Below are positions 16,014 through 24,788 of a stretch of DNA of 64,000 bases, one piece after another. A program made the position numbers and the translations under genes. A model generated the notes under the pieces. It did not search any database. It was not told the origin of the DNA and saw nothing but the letters and a program-made list of their open reading frames with translations. The first letter of the stretch is position 1; each line of letters opens with the position of its first letter. The DNA is from Bacillota bacterium (GTDB taxonomy: Bacteria > Bacillota > Clostridia > Christensenellales > UMGS416): NCBI GenBank assembly GCA_023410875.1, contig JAEYPH010000080.1:1-64000 (forward strand). Direction: 5' to 3'.

Positions 16014-17375
16014 ATGCTGCCTCAGTTTGATAAAGACTTCCTGTTTGGCACGGCCACCGCCGCATATCAGATAGAGGGCGGCTGGAACGAGGACGGCAAA
16101 GGGCTGTCCATTTGGGATGTGTTCTCCCATACGAAGGGGAAAATCCGCGACGGCAGCACCGGCGACGTCGCCTGCGACACGTATCACGACTTTCAGACCG
16201 ATGTGGACCTGATGAGCAGCCTGAAGATGGACGCTTACCGGTTTTCCATCAGCTGGTCGCGGGTGCTGCCCGAGGGTCGGGGGGCTGTGAACCAAAAGGG
16301 GTTGGATTATTACGACCGCCTGGTGGACGCCCTGCTGGAAAAGGGCATCCGCCCCTTCGTTACGCTGTTCCATTGGGACACGCCCTATGCGCTTTATCAG
16401 CGGTACAAGGGCTTTGCGGGCAGGGAAACCGCTCAGTATTTCGCCGACTATACAAAGCTTGTCGCGGAGCATTTCGCAGACCGCGTCAAAGACTGGATCA
16501 CGCTCAACGAGCCCTGGGAGCACGCGATGTTCGGGCATTTTCTCGGCGAGCACGCGCCGGGCCTCAAAAGCCCGTGGACCTATTTCAAGGTGGCCCATCA
16601 TGAGCTGCTGGGCCACGGCTTGGCGGTGCAGGCCATGCGCAGCGTGCGCAGCGACTTGAACATCGGCGTCACGCTCAGCCAGTTCCCGATCTATCCGGCG
16701 CGCTTTGAACCCAATGAAAAGGATCTCGATTCGGTGGAGATGGCGGACTTGTTCGTCAACCGGTTCTTCCTGGACGGTGTGTTCAAGGGCAAGTACCCTG
16801 AAAAGCTGTTCTCGCGCCTGTGGCCGATCGTACCCAAGGTATTGCCGGGGGATATGGAAACCATCCGGCAGCCCGTGGATTTTCTCGGCGTCAATTATTA
16901 CAGCAGGCTGTTCGCCGCAAGGAAGTGGTACATTCCGTTTTTGAAGACCTGGGTGGACCGCAATGCCGCTGACCAGCGATATGCCCATCCGGTGCTTGGC
17001 CTGCATTGTTATCCCGAAGGCTTCACGGAGCTGGCGAAGCGGTATCGCGAGGAATATGGAAACCCCGTCGTCTACATCACGGAAAACGGCGCCGCCGGAG
17101 AGGGCAGCGGCGAGGAGCGCACGCGCACCGATGACCAACGCCGCATACAGTATCTGAGCTATTATCTGCAATCGCTGAAAAAGGCGATCGACGAGGGCTC
17201 CGACATCCGGGGGTATTTCTATTGGTCGCTGATCGACAATTTCGAATGGAACTCCGGGCTGTCGTGCCCGATGGGTGTGATCAAGGTTGATCACAAAACA
17301 CAGCAGCGGACGATCCGCGACAGCGGGTACTGGCTGCGGAGCCTGATCGAAGGGCAGCAGAGCAGGAGCAGGTGA
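16014..17375 (+). CDS. family 1 glycoside hydrolase (beta-glucosidase)
   Basis: A 453-residue GH1 enzyme, cytoplasmic, hydrolysing beta-glucosides (or phospho-beta-glucosides). Seen: the N-terminal signature FLFGTATAAYQIEGGWNEDG (residues ~9-28), acid/base glutamate in TLNEPW (about residue 165), and nucleophile in YITENGAA (about residue 357), then FYWSLIDNFEWNSG. The FEW...G ending, not the Ser/Lys/Tyr phosphate-binding trio, favours a plain glucosidase, which agrees with import by a GPH symporter rather than a PTS. Start ATG 16014 is chosen over GTG 16002 because GGTGGAG ends 6 bases before it. TATAAT is at 15976-15981. Length is normal for GH1. Confidence 0.9.
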   Translation: MLPQFDKDFLFGTATAAYQIEGGWNEDGKGLSIWDVFSHTKGKIRDGSTGDVACDTYHDFQTDVDLMSSLKMDAYRFSISWSRVLPEGRGAVNQKGLDYYDRLVDALLEKGIRPFVTLFHWDTPYALYQRYKGFAGRETAQYFADYTKLVAEHFADRVKDWITLNEPWEHAMFGHFLGEHAPGLKSPWTYFKVAHHELLGHGLAVQAMRSVRSDLNIGVTLSQFPIYPARFEPNEKDLDSVEMADLFVNRFFLDGVFKGKYPEKLFSRLWPIVPKVLPGDMETIRQPVDFLGVNYYSRLFAARKWYIPFLKTWVDRNAADQRYAHPVLGLHCYPEGFTELAKRYREEYGNPVVYITENGAAGEGSGEERTRTDDQRRIQYLSYYLQSLKKAIDEGSDIRGYFYWSLIDNFEWNSGLSCPMGVIKVDHKTQQRTIRDSGYWLRSLIEGQQSRSR

Positions 17376-17406
17376 CTGCGCCGGGGAGATATCCTCCGCC
17401 CATCCT

Positions 17407-17958
17407 CTAGCCGGCGCTGTTTGCCTGAAACAGTGGGAGGTTGGGCGGCGTGAAAGTGAAGACCGTGTACAGGGTCGCCATCACAATGAGCACGGCAAGA
17501 GAGGCAACAACGCAGGCTATGCCGCACCGGGCATGGTTATAAATGTGCAGCGCCAGGCATTGCGCCAGCAAAACACCCAGAAAGAGCGCGACGATATTGA
17601 GCGCTAAGCTTTCGATGCCCAGAGAGCCGGAATACAAGTAGTAGAAGCCGGCGATGACCAAAGGGCATACGAACTGCGCCACAGCACAGCCCGCAATCCA
17701 GTTTGCAGCGTTGAAGCCGGGCTTTTTCTTCCATAAAAGATAACCCGCAAGCCACCACAGCAGCACAGGCCAGAATGTCAGCTTCAGGTGCTCCCAGATG
17801 CTCTCGTTGACAGGCGCAATGGCGCCGACAATCGGCGAATTGTGAGACCATTCATATGCATAGTGCATTGGAAAACCGAGAAGAATGAGCACCGGGATTC
17901 CCAATAAAATCCACTTTCGAGCGGAGTCCCAGGTGATCAGGAAAGTCAGTTTTCTCAT
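17407..17958 (-). CDS. DUF6512-like integral membrane protein
   Basis: A protein of about 183 residues with five or six hydrophobic helices. The segment APVNESIWEHLKLTFWP near residues 48-64 is characteristic, from memory, of the DUF6512 family of small clostridial membrane proteins of unknown function. Start is ATG 17958 (AGAGGT about 9 bases upstream); a GTG nine bases earlier is an alternative but too close to the ribosome site. It sits alone between converging and diverging neighbours. Confidence 0.65.
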   Translation of the reverse strand: MRKLTFLITWDSARKWILLGIPVLILLGFPMHYAYEWSHNSPIVGAIAPVNESIWEHLKLTFWPVLLWWLAGYLLWKKKPGFNAANWIAGCAVAQFVCPLVIAGFYYLYSGSLGIESLALNIVALFLGVLLAQCLALHIYNHARCGIACVVASLAVLIVMATLYTVFTFTPPNLPLFQANSAG

Positions 17959-18055
17959 GACGGTCACTACCTCTAAATGGCGGATGCTACTATTGTATCC
18001 CCGTTCCTGATCCGTTCATGCCTCATGATTGTTTTCAAAAAATCTGTGAAATGTC

Positions 18056-18086
18056 TTGACTTAGAGCAGACTCTAAGGTTTATGGT
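18056..18086 (+). promoter_or_regulatory. MerR-type promoter/operator (19-bp spacer with dyad)
   Basis: -35 TTGACT (18056-18061) and -10 TATGGT (18081-18086) are 19 bases apart, too long for normal sigma-A use. The spacer holds a perfect inverted repeat CTTAGAG-caga-CTCTAAG (18060-18077). This is the arrangement by which MerR-family activators untwist DNA. No merR gene is visible in the window. Confidence 0.8.
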
Positions 18087-18120
18087 ATTGACGTTCATAG
18101 CATAAACAGGAGGATCGGTC

Positions 18121-19248
18121 ATGAGTCAGACAACCAAGGAAATCGGGAAGCTGGGCTTTGGGTTGATGCGCCTGCCCATGTTGGGCGAGGAAGTGGACCT
18201 GGAGCAGACCAAGCAGATGGTCGACCGCTTCATGGAGAAGGGCTTCACCTATTTTGATACGGCCTATGTCTATATCGGCGGCAAGTCCGAGGTGGCGGCG
18301 CGGGAAGCGCTGGTGAACCGGTATCCCCGGGAGAGCTTCCAGTTGGCCACCAAGCTGCCTGTGTGGATGATCAAGGAACCGGCGGACATGCAGAAACTCT
18401 TCAACACCCATCTGGAGCGCACCGGCGCCGGCTACATCGACTATTATCTGCTGCACTCCCTGGGCCGGCATTCCATCGACGGGCTGGACAAGAACGACGC
18501 CTGGGGCTTCATGCGGGACCTCAAGGCCAAAGGCCTGGCCCGCAACATTGGCTTCTCCTTCCATGACACCGCCGACGTGCTGGAAGAGATCCTGGCGGCG
18601 CACCCGGAGATGGAATTCGTACAGCTGCAGATCAACTACGCCGACTGGGAGAACCCCAGAATACAGTCCCGGGCGTGCTATGAGGTCGCCCGCAAGTACA
18701 ACAAGCCTGTCATCATCATGGAGCCCATCAAGGGCGGTTCTCTGGCGGCACTGCCCCCGGCAGTGCAGGCCATCTTCAAGCAAGCTCGGCCGGATCTTTC
18801 CGTGGCATCCTGGGCCATGCGCTACGCGGCTTCGCTGCCCGGCGTCATCACCGTGCTCAGCGGCATGTCCACCCTGGCCCAGATGGAGGACAACCTGAGC
18901 TACATGGCCGAGTTCCGACCGCTGGATAAAGACGAGCGCAAGGTCATCGACCGCGCTGTCGTAGAGCTGAGCCGCATCCCCACGGTGCCCTGCACCGAGT
19001 GCAAGTATTGCGTGGAGCACTGTCCCCAGACCATCAACATCCCGGAGGTCATAGGCTCCCTGAACAATTACAAGGTGTATGAAAATCTGGCCAGCAGCAA
19101 AGGGCACTACAAATGGGTCACCAATCAGGCTGGCCGCAACGGCAAGGCCTCCGACTGCGTGGCTTGCGGCGCCTGCGAAGGCCACTGCCCTCAGCACATC
19201 ACCATCAGCGAGATCATGGCTGAGGCCGGCGGGCTGTTCGACAAGTAA
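18121..19248 (+). CDS. aldo/keto reductase with C-terminal double [4Fe-4S] ferredoxin domain, MerR-controlled
   Basis: A 375-residue protein of the same build as 9267-10454. Seen: LGFGLMRLP near residues 11-19, YFDTAYVYIGGKSE near 42-55, ATKLP near 76, MEPIKGGSLA near 200, then CTECKYCVEHCPQTINIP near 290 and CVACGACEGHCPQHI near 345. AKRs under MerR-type control (AdhR-like regulators) usually detoxify aldehydes or respond to electrophile stress; that role is inferred here from the promoter. AGGAGG lies 7 bases before ATG. It is a single-gene unit closed by a hairpin terminator. Confidence 0.87.
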   Translation: MSQTTKEIGKLGFGLMRLPMLGEEVDLEQTKQMVDRFMEKGFTYFDTAYVYIGGKSEVAAREALVNRYPRESFQLATKLPVWMIKEPADMQKLFNTHLERTGAGYIDYYLLHSLGRHSIDGLDKNDAWGFMRDLKAKGLARNIGFSFHDTADVLEEILAAHPEMEFVQLQINYADWENPRIQSRACYEVARKYNKPVIIMEPIKGGSLAALPPAVQAIFKQARPDLSVASWAMRYAASLPGVITVLSGMSTLAQMEDNLSYMAEFRPLDKDERKVIDRAVVELSRIPTVPCTECKYCVEHCPQTINIPEVIGSLNNYKVYENLASSKGHYKWVTNQAGRNGKASDCVACGACEGHCPQHITISEIMAEAGGLFDK

Positions 19249-19273
19249 ACCCCGATTATTTTTCAAAACTGCG

Positions 19274-19312
19274 ATACCCCGGTTGGGCTTGAGCCTGGCC
19301 GGGGTATTTATT
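19274..19312 (+). terminator. intrinsic terminator
   Basis: ATACCCCGG (19274-19282) pairs with CCGGGGTAT (19299-19307), with an inner G-rich extension, followed by TTATTT. It ends the aldo/keto reductase unit. Confidence 0.75.
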
Positions 19313-19462
19313 TGGATTTGCGATTCTGCTGCTGTTGGGAGCTCAAAACAGGCAAGAGCGATACGAGAATAAATACAATAAAATCGATAAAAGACATAGT
19401 TCTATATAGGGTTTTTTTTGTTTGCGTTCTGATAGGCCGGGCATCTATGAAGAGAGGGCAAA

Positions 19463-21532
19463 ATGAAAAAGAATACCGCTGGCAACAAACAGAAAACCCA
19501 AAGCCTGCTGAGAAACATCACGGTGTTTGTTTTCCTGATCAGCCTGTCTCCGTTGCTCATTATGGGCCTGCCCTCCATTCTCAGCACCAGTCAAATACTG
19601 CGGGATGAGACGATAAACTCCCGCAGGCAGCTCATACACCAGGGCGCTCTGTACATTGACCTGGTCATGAACGATGTGGAGAGCTTGATCGCCAACCTGG
19701 CGGGACTGGAAGAGCTGAACAACGCGTTGCTGGTGGATTCCCAGGAATCCTCCCACGACAAGCGGGTGACCCAGGAGAGAATCGCCTACATTCTGAACGG
19801 TTATTCCAACTTGAAGGGCCTTGTATCCATCGACTTGTTTACCGAAGCCGGCGCCCATTACCATGTGGGGGAGACGCTCGGCAGCACCGGGATCAACACG
19901 GAGTTAAGGGACAGGCTGTTTCGCGAGACCGCTGCCGCCGGGGAGTTGGTGAACTGGAGCGGCATTGAGCCAAGCATGATCTCCCGGTCGGAGCTTCCCC
20001 ATGCCATCATCGCTTCAAAGATGCTCTTCGCCAAAATGCCCGGGGGGGAAAGCGGCAACGGCCTGCTGGTAGTCAGTTATGACCCCGCGGTTTTTGATCC
20101 TGTTTTTGGCGCCCCGACGGACCAGGGGTCCTATACAACCGTGCTGGACGCCCGTCACAGGATCATTTTTCACCCCGACAGCCGGGTGATCGGCAAGCCG
20201 CTTTCCGACGACATCGTGCGGAACATGGACGCGGACGCAGACGGATACTTCCAGCAGTCAATCGATGGACAATTGATGCTGGTCCTGTTCAGCAACACCC
20301 AGAAGGGCGGTTGGTCGGTCGCGGAATTTGTTCCGCTGGACAGCCTCATGGCGACGATTAACACCTGGGTTGCCTTCCTTTCGGTGCTGTTTGTTTTTGG
20401 CGTCGCTGGGGTGCTCAATTTCATCCGGCTGATACGCAAACAGGTCGTACAGCCCATCAAGAAAATCACCGAGACATTTAAAACCCTGCAAAGCGGCGAC
20501 TTCCACCATGCAGACAAACTGGTACTGAAGAACCGCGATGAGATTGGAGACCTTGGTGAATTGTTCAACAGTTTTATCGACGCCAGGGAAGACATCACGA
20601 CGCAAAAGAGACTGGAGCGCCAACTGAGCCAGCAGAACCAGGAACTCCAGGAAACACTGGGCCGGCTGAGAACCACCCAGGCACAAATGATCCAGCAGGA
20701 AAAGTTGGCGGGCATCGGCCAGCTGGCCGCGGGGGTGGCCCATGAAATCAACAATCCCCTGGGCTATGTCATTGCGAACTTCGGCATGGCCGGCAAATAT
20801 GTGATGAGGTTTGGCGCCGTGATGAATGTGGTGGACCGCTTGCGAAAGGGGGAATCCGTGCGGCCAGCCGGAAGCGATGATACCGTGATCCGAGAACTTG
20901 ACCTTGCCTGGAGGGAAAACAGGATCGAGGATGCACGAACGCAGATGCAGGAAATCAACGACGACATCGCAGAAGGTCTGTCCAGGATCGCGAAAATTGT
21001 GGCTGGCCTGAAGAGCTTCTCCCGCGTGAGCCAGATGGAAGAGCGGGGCAGCTATGACCTGAACCAAGGCATTGAGGAGACGCTGTTGATCGCCAACAAC
21101 GAGTTGAGGTATAGCGCCGACGTGCAGTTTCAAGCAGGCGATATTCCCGCCGTTGCCGCCAACGGCGGCCAGATCAACCAGGTGCTGCTGAACATCATGC
21201 TCAATGCTGTGCACGCCATCAAGTCGCGCCATGGAAGCGAAAAAGGCGTCATCACCATCGGCACATGCGTGGAGGGCAGCCATGTTTGCTGCCGCATTGC
21301 GGACAACGGCTGTGGCATGTCGCAGGAAGTGATGAAACATGTCTTCGAGCCCTTCTTCACGACCAAGGCTGTTGGGCAGGGCACCGGGCTCGGGCTGAGC
21401 ATCGCCTATGACATTATCGTGAATAAGCACCTGGGGAAGCTGGAAATCTCTTCGGCGCCCGGCGAGGGGTCCGTCTTCTGTCTGCGGATACCAATTGGGC
21501 AAGAGGCCGACCATGAGGGGGAGTGCGGTTGA
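19463..21532 (+). CDS. membrane-bound sensor histidine kinase (extracellular sensor, HAMP, HisKA, HATPase)
   Basis: A 689-residue kinase. Seen: TM1 about residues 20-40, a ~260-residue extracytoplasmic sensor region resembling dCACHE domains, TM2 about 302-322, a HAMP stretch (VVQPIKKITETFKTL) to ~380, a coiled coil rich in Q/E (RLERQLSQQNQELQE) typical of NtrB-like kinases, the H-box VAHEINNPLGY with His427, N-box NQVLLNIMLNAVHAI (~571), G1 IADNGCGMS (~612) and G2 GQGTGLGLSIAYDI (~637). It would sense an external ligand and phosphorylate the receiver proteins downstream. Its end overlaps the next gene by TTGA, so the two are translationally coupled. Confidence 0.88.
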   Translation: MKKNTAGNKQKTQSLLRNITVFVFLISLSPLLIMGLPSILSTSQILRDETINSRRQLIHQGALYIDLVMNDVESLIANLAGLEELNNALLVDSQESSHDKRVTQERIAYILNGYSNLKGLVSIDLFTEAGAHYHVGETLGSTGINTELRDRLFRETAAAGELVNWSGIEPSMISRSELPHAIIASKMLFAKMPGGESGNGLLVVSYDPAVFDPVFGAPTDQGSYTTVLDARHRIIFHPDSRVIGKPLSDDIVRNMDADADGYFQQSIDGQLMLVLFSNTQKGGWSVAEFVPLDSLMATINTWVAFLSVLFVFGVAGVLNFIRLIRKQVVQPIKKITETFKTLQSGDFHHADKLVLKNRDEIGDLGELFNSFIDAREDITTQKRLERQLSQQNQELQETLGRLRTTQAQMIQQEKLAGIGQLAAGVAHEINNPLGYVIANFGMAGKYVMRFGAVMNVVDRLRKGESVRPAGSDDTVIRELDLAWRENRIEDARTQMQEINDDIAEGLSRIAKIVAGLKSFSRVSQMEERGSYDLNQGIEETLLIANNELRYSADVQFQAGDIPAVAANGGQINQVLLNIMLNAVHAIKSRHGSEKGVITIGTCVEGSHVCCRIADNGCGMSQEVMKHVFEPFFTTKAVGQGTGLGLSIAYDIIVNKHLGKLEISSAPGEGSVFCLRIPIGQEADHEGECG

Positions 21533-22713
21533 AAACCATCCTGTTTGTGGACGATGAGGTGCAAATCCTGCGATCGCTTTCCCGCCTGTTTTCAGACTCG
21601 GAGCACAAGGTCATCCGAGCCGGCAGCGCCATAGAGGCGCTCAACGTGTGCGCCTGCACCAAAGTGGATCTGGTCGTTAGCGATATGCGGATGCCAGGGA
21701 TGGACGGCGTGGAGTTGCTGGGCAGGATCAAACAGGAATATCCCCAAACCTTCCGTATGATCCTGAGCGGCTATTCAGACGAAGGCAAGATTCTCAACGC
21801 TTTGCAGAACAATGTCGCCATGGCCTATCTTTTCAAGCCTTGGGACAACGAGGCGCTCTACCAGACAATTTGTAAAGCTCTGGAAACCATCGACCTGTTT
21901 GCCAACGCCGATCTTCTGGCCGCGATCAACTCCATGGAGCAGCTCCCCGTGCTCAAGCCTTATCTGCAGGAAATTTTGCACGCCATTGAAACCGATGAGG
22001 ACATCGCAACCGTCAGTGCAAAGATAGAGAAAGATCACTCCATCTCTGCAAAGGTCCTGCACGTCGCCAACTCCGCGTGTTTTGGTAAAATGACCGGTTC
22101 GGTGAAAAAGGCTGTGTCCTACCTTGGGCTGCACAACGTGAAAAACCTGATCCTGTCCGCTTCCATCGTGGATACCCTTGAGATCAGTGGGTATGGCAGG
22201 CAGTTCGTGGAAAACCTGTGGGCGCACTCCTTTTTGGCCAACAAGATCCTGCAGGCCATCCTTGCGCTGGCCCTGCCGCACGACGACCTTCACTTGATGA
22301 ACGCCGCAGGATTGATGCACAACATCGGTATCGTTTTTTTACTCAAGTGTCGGGCTAGCCAGTATGTGCCGCTTGTTGTGGAATTGGCCCAACGCCCGGA
22401 TAAATCCCTTTCCGCCCTGGAACAGGAGCGGTTCGGCTTCACCCATGCGCAAGCCGGCGGTTATATGCTGAAGTGGTGGAACCTGCCCTTCCCGATTGTG
22501 GAAGCGGCGCTGTATCATGACAACCCGGCCGATGGCCGGATTCTGAACAAAGAGCTGGTGTGCGCCATGCACATTGCACAGCAGGTTGCCAGTGAAAGGC
22601 TGGGGATGACACCGGATTGCGTCTGGATGCCGGAAGTCTATTCGTGTTTGAGCATCGACAAGGGCCAATTGGACACGGCGTTGGCAGACCTGCCAATAAG
22701 GGCAGGAGGGTGA
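21529..22713 (+). CDS. response regulator with HDOD output domain
   Basis: A 394-residue protein: N-terminal receiver (TILFVDDEVQ, phosphoacceptor in LVVSDMRMPGMDG about residue 50, conserved Lys in FKPWD) and an HDOD domain from about residue 135 (MEQLPVLKPYLQEILHAIE, VANSACFG, VKKAVSYLGLHNVKNLILSAS). HDOD outputs lack the catalytic metal residues of HD-GYP and are used in signalling and gene control without known enzymatic activity. TTG 21529 is preferred as start: GAGGGGGAG lies 6 bases before it and it overlaps the kinase stop (TTGA); the GTG at 21523 touches the ribosome site. This is the likely first partner of the upstream kinase. Confidence 0.85.
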   Translation: MKTILFVDDEVQILRSLSRLFSDSEHKVIRAGSAIEALNVCACTKVDLVVSDMRMPGMDGVELLGRIKQEYPQTFRMILSGYSDEGKILNALQNNVAMAYLFKPWDNEALYQTICKALETIDLFANADLLAAINSMEQLPVLKPYLQEILHAIETDEDIATVSAKIEKDHSISAKVLHVANSACFGKMTGSVKKAVSYLGLHNVKNLILSASIVDTLEISGYGRQFVENLWAHSFLANKILQAILALALPHDDLHLMNAAGLMHNIGIVFLLKCRASQYVPLVVELAQRPDKSLSALEQERFGFTHAQAGGYMLKWWNLPFPIVEAALYHDNPADGRILNKELVCAMHIAQQVASERLGMTPDCVWMPEVYSCLSIDKGQLDTALADLPIRAGG

Positions 22714-22714
22714 C

Positions 22715-23116
22715 ATGGGTTCTGAGGAGACGGCGATGAAAACGGTGCTCGTGGTGGACGATGAGCAGGCGATGCTCCGGGTTTTCGCCCGTATGCTGGA
22801 CGGCATCGGCTGCCGTACGCTGCTTTGCTGCACGCCGCAGCAGGCACTGGAAGCGCTGGCCGGCACAAAGGCCGACGTCATTGTTTGCGACCAGTCGCTG
22901 CCGGGGATGACGGGGCTGCAGTTCCTCCGCCATGCCAGGGACATGCAACCCCATACGGAGCGCCTGCTGATGTCCGGTTATGTGGACAAGCGCATGGCCG
23001 CCGATGCGATTGCCGGCGGTGACATTGCCGGAATCATCCACAAGCCCTTCGACACAGCACAAGTGATGGATAGGATCGCACAGGCGATCAGGAGCGGTAC
23101 ACGGAGCAATGGATGA
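22715..23116 (+). CDS. stand-alone response regulator receiver protein
   Basis: A 133-residue CheY-like receiver. Seen: VLVVDDEQAML near the start, phosphoacceptor in VIVCDQSLPGMTG, and IIHKPFD with the conserved lysine near the end. No output domain follows, so it may act as a phosphate sink, a relay, or bind a partner. It begins 1 base after the HDOD gene's stop with AGGAGGG upstream; an internal ATG at 22736 with GAGGAG before it is an equally plausible start, giving 126 residues. Confidence 0.83.
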   Translation: MGSEETAMKTVLVVDDEQAMLRVFARMLDGIGCRTLLCCTPQQALEALAGTKADVIVCDQSLPGMTGLQFLRHARDMQPHTERLLMSGYVDKRMAADAIAGGDIAGIIHKPFDTAQVMDRIAQAIRSGTRSNG

Positions 23117-23129
23117 CCGGAGGTGAACG

Positions 23130-23786
23130 ATGCACACCCAGCAGGAAGCACAGAAGGACCGGCCATTGGCAGCGGATTCCGTTGGCGGTTTTCACTGCAG
23201 CCATGTTCAGCCCCATTTCCTCTTTAATGCACTGAGCCAGATCGGCGCCGCGATCGGGCCGAATCCCAAGGCCGCCAAAGAGTTGGTGCTGTGCCTGGCC
23301 GATCTGCTCCGTGCGGGGATCGGACATGAGGAAGCGGACCTGCACAGCCTGGATGAGGAGATGGACCTGGTAAAAAGCTACGCAGCCATCGAGCAGGAAC
23401 GGTTTCGCGGCAAGCTCGTGATCGAGATTGCAGCCGCCGACGGCCTGGCGGCCACGCTGCCGGCATTCTCTCTGGTGCGGCTGGCCGAGCACCTGCTGCG
23501 AGAAACCCTGCTGCCCTGCGGCGGAGGCACACTCCGGATCAGCACCGGGCGGCGCGATGGGTGCGTGTGCTGCGAACTGTCGGCTGTGCCGCAGGAGGGC
23601 AGGCCCCGGCAGCCCTATGGATCCGGCGATGGGGCCCTGCCTCCCGGTATCGACGGCTGGCTGCGCCGGTCCTCTGGCAGCAGGCTGGAGACGGCATTCC
23701 GAGACGGACAACTCATCAAAGCCTGGTTCACAGTACCAGAAACGACAGGAAGGGTCGGGTATGACCATGAAAATAATGATCGTTGA
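23130..23786 (+). CDS. degenerate LytS-like (His_kinase PF06580 type) protein
   Basis: A 218-residue cytoplasmic protein with the LytS-family phosphoacceptor block HVQPHFLFNALSQI (residues ~25-38) and its downstream LADLLRAGI and SLDEEMDLVKSYAAIEQERF motifs. The C-terminal half where an ATP-binding domain should sit keeps LPAFSLVRLAEHLLRE in place of P.l.LQPLVENAI.H, so the N-box asparagine is missing, and no DNGxG or GxGL box is seen. It therefore looks like a pseudokinase or phosphotransfer/scaffold protein rather than an active kinase. GGAGGTG precedes ATG. It overlaps the next gene by 26 bases, within a coupled operon. Confidence 0.7.
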   Translation: MHTQQEAQKDRPLAADSVGGFHCSHVQPHFLFNALSQIGAAIGPNPKAAKELVLCLADLLRAGIGHEEADLHSLDEEMDLVKSYAAIEQERFRGKLVIEIAAADGLAATLPAFSLVRLAEHLLRETLLPCGGGTLRISTGRRDGCVCCELSAVPQEGRPRQPYGSGDGALPPGIDGWLRRSSGSRLETAFRDGQLIKAWFTVPETTGRVGYDHENNDR

Positions 23787-24663
23787 TGACGAGCCGGCGA
23801 TCCTTGCGGAAATCGAAACCCTTGTGAAGGAATATGATCCCGACGGCTGCGTTCATGGCTTCACGGACCCGCTGGAAGCCATTTCTGCGGTGCAGCATTG
23901 TGGCATGGTGGACTGTGCTCTGCTGGATATCGAAATGGCGGGTCTCAGCGGGCTGGAGCTGACCGAGCGCCTGCAGATGAAATGCCCGTCTATCCGAATC
24001 ATTTATATCACGGCATACAACACCTACGCCACCGAGGCCTTCGAACGCAGCGCCATCGATTATGTCCTCAAGCCGATCCGCAAGGAGCGGCTCTACAAAG
24101 CGATGGACAAGGCCAAGGCGGTCATCGAATCCTTGGCAATCGCAACAAAAAAACCGGATTACCGCATCTTCACGTTTGGCAAGCTGGTCGTGCTGCGTGG
24201 CAGCCAGGCGGTCAGATGGCAGCGAAACAAGTCGGAAGAGGTGTTCGCGTATCTACTGGAGAATGCCGGCACTCCCATCCACAAGGACGTGCTGTGTGAG
24301 CTGGCCTGGCCGGACTATGACTACAAACGGGCGTTGGTCAACCTGCAGTCTACGATCTATTCCATCCGCAAGGATTTGAGCCTGAACCAAAACGACTTGT
24401 TCAGAATCGATTATTCCAACAATTGCTATGCCTTGATCCTGAACGGTGTCCCTGTGGATTTCCTGGAGTTTGAAAAACTGCTAAGTCGATCCGTGGAGGC
24501 CAACGACGCGGCGGCCTTTATAAAGGCGGTTCGACTCTATAAACGCGGCGAGTATCTATCGGAGAACGGTTGGTCCTGGGCGGAGGTGCGAAGGGCCATC
24601 CACCAAAAAAAGCTGAACGCGGCCAACCGGCGGTTCCGCCCCCCCGCGCAGATGCTCAATTAA
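23761..24663 (+). CDS. response regulator with receiver, winged-helix and partial BTAD domains (SARP-like)
   Basis: A 300-residue regulator. Seen: receiver (MIMIVDDEPAIL..., phosphoacceptor in CALLDIEMAGLSG, ITAYNTYATEAFERSAIDYVLKPI), a winged-helix DNA-binding part about residues 135-230 (FGKLVVLRG, NKSEEVFAYLLENAGTPIHKDVLCELAWPD, ALVNLQSTIYSIRKDL), and the start of a bacterial transcriptional activator (BTAD) helical domain about 235-290 that ends earlier than usual. The start at ATG 23761 has AAGGGTCGGG upstream. Receiver-SARP proteins are commonly paired with LytS-like partners in Clostridia, which fits the preceding gene. It is probably the transcriptional output of this locus; the targets are unknown. 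Confidence 0.8.
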   Translation: MTMKIMIVDDEPAILAEIETLVKEYDPDGCVHGFTDPLEAISAVQHCGMVDCALLDIEMAGLSGLELTERLQMKCPSIRIIYITAYNTYATEAFERSAIDYVLKPIRKERLYKAMDKAKAVIESLAIATKKPDYRIFTFGKLVVLRGSQAVRWQRNKSEEVFAYLLENAGTPIHKDVLCELAWPDYDYKRALVNLQSTIYSIRKDLSLNQNDLFRIDYSNNCYALILNGVPVDFLEFEKLLSRSVEANDAAAFIKAVRLYKRGEYLSENGWSWAEVRRAIHQKKLNAANRRFRPPAQMLN

Positions 24664-24683
24664 GTCCGGCCTCATCTTATCAA

Positions 24684-24713
24684 CCGACCAGGCTCTCGCC
24701 TGGCCGGTTTTCT
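24684..24713 (+). terminator. intrinsic terminator
   Basis: CCGACCAGGC (24684-24693) pairs with GCCTGGCCGG (24698-24707) apart from one weak A-C mismatch, with a TCTC loop and a TTTT tail. It separates the phosphorelay genes from the cheW-receptor pair. Confidence 0.7.
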
Positions 24714-24788
24714 CTGTCAGTATTCTGTCAGAGCCTTGTTTTATACTTTGGTCACAGCATACACAAAGCCACCAATGGAGGTCGATGC

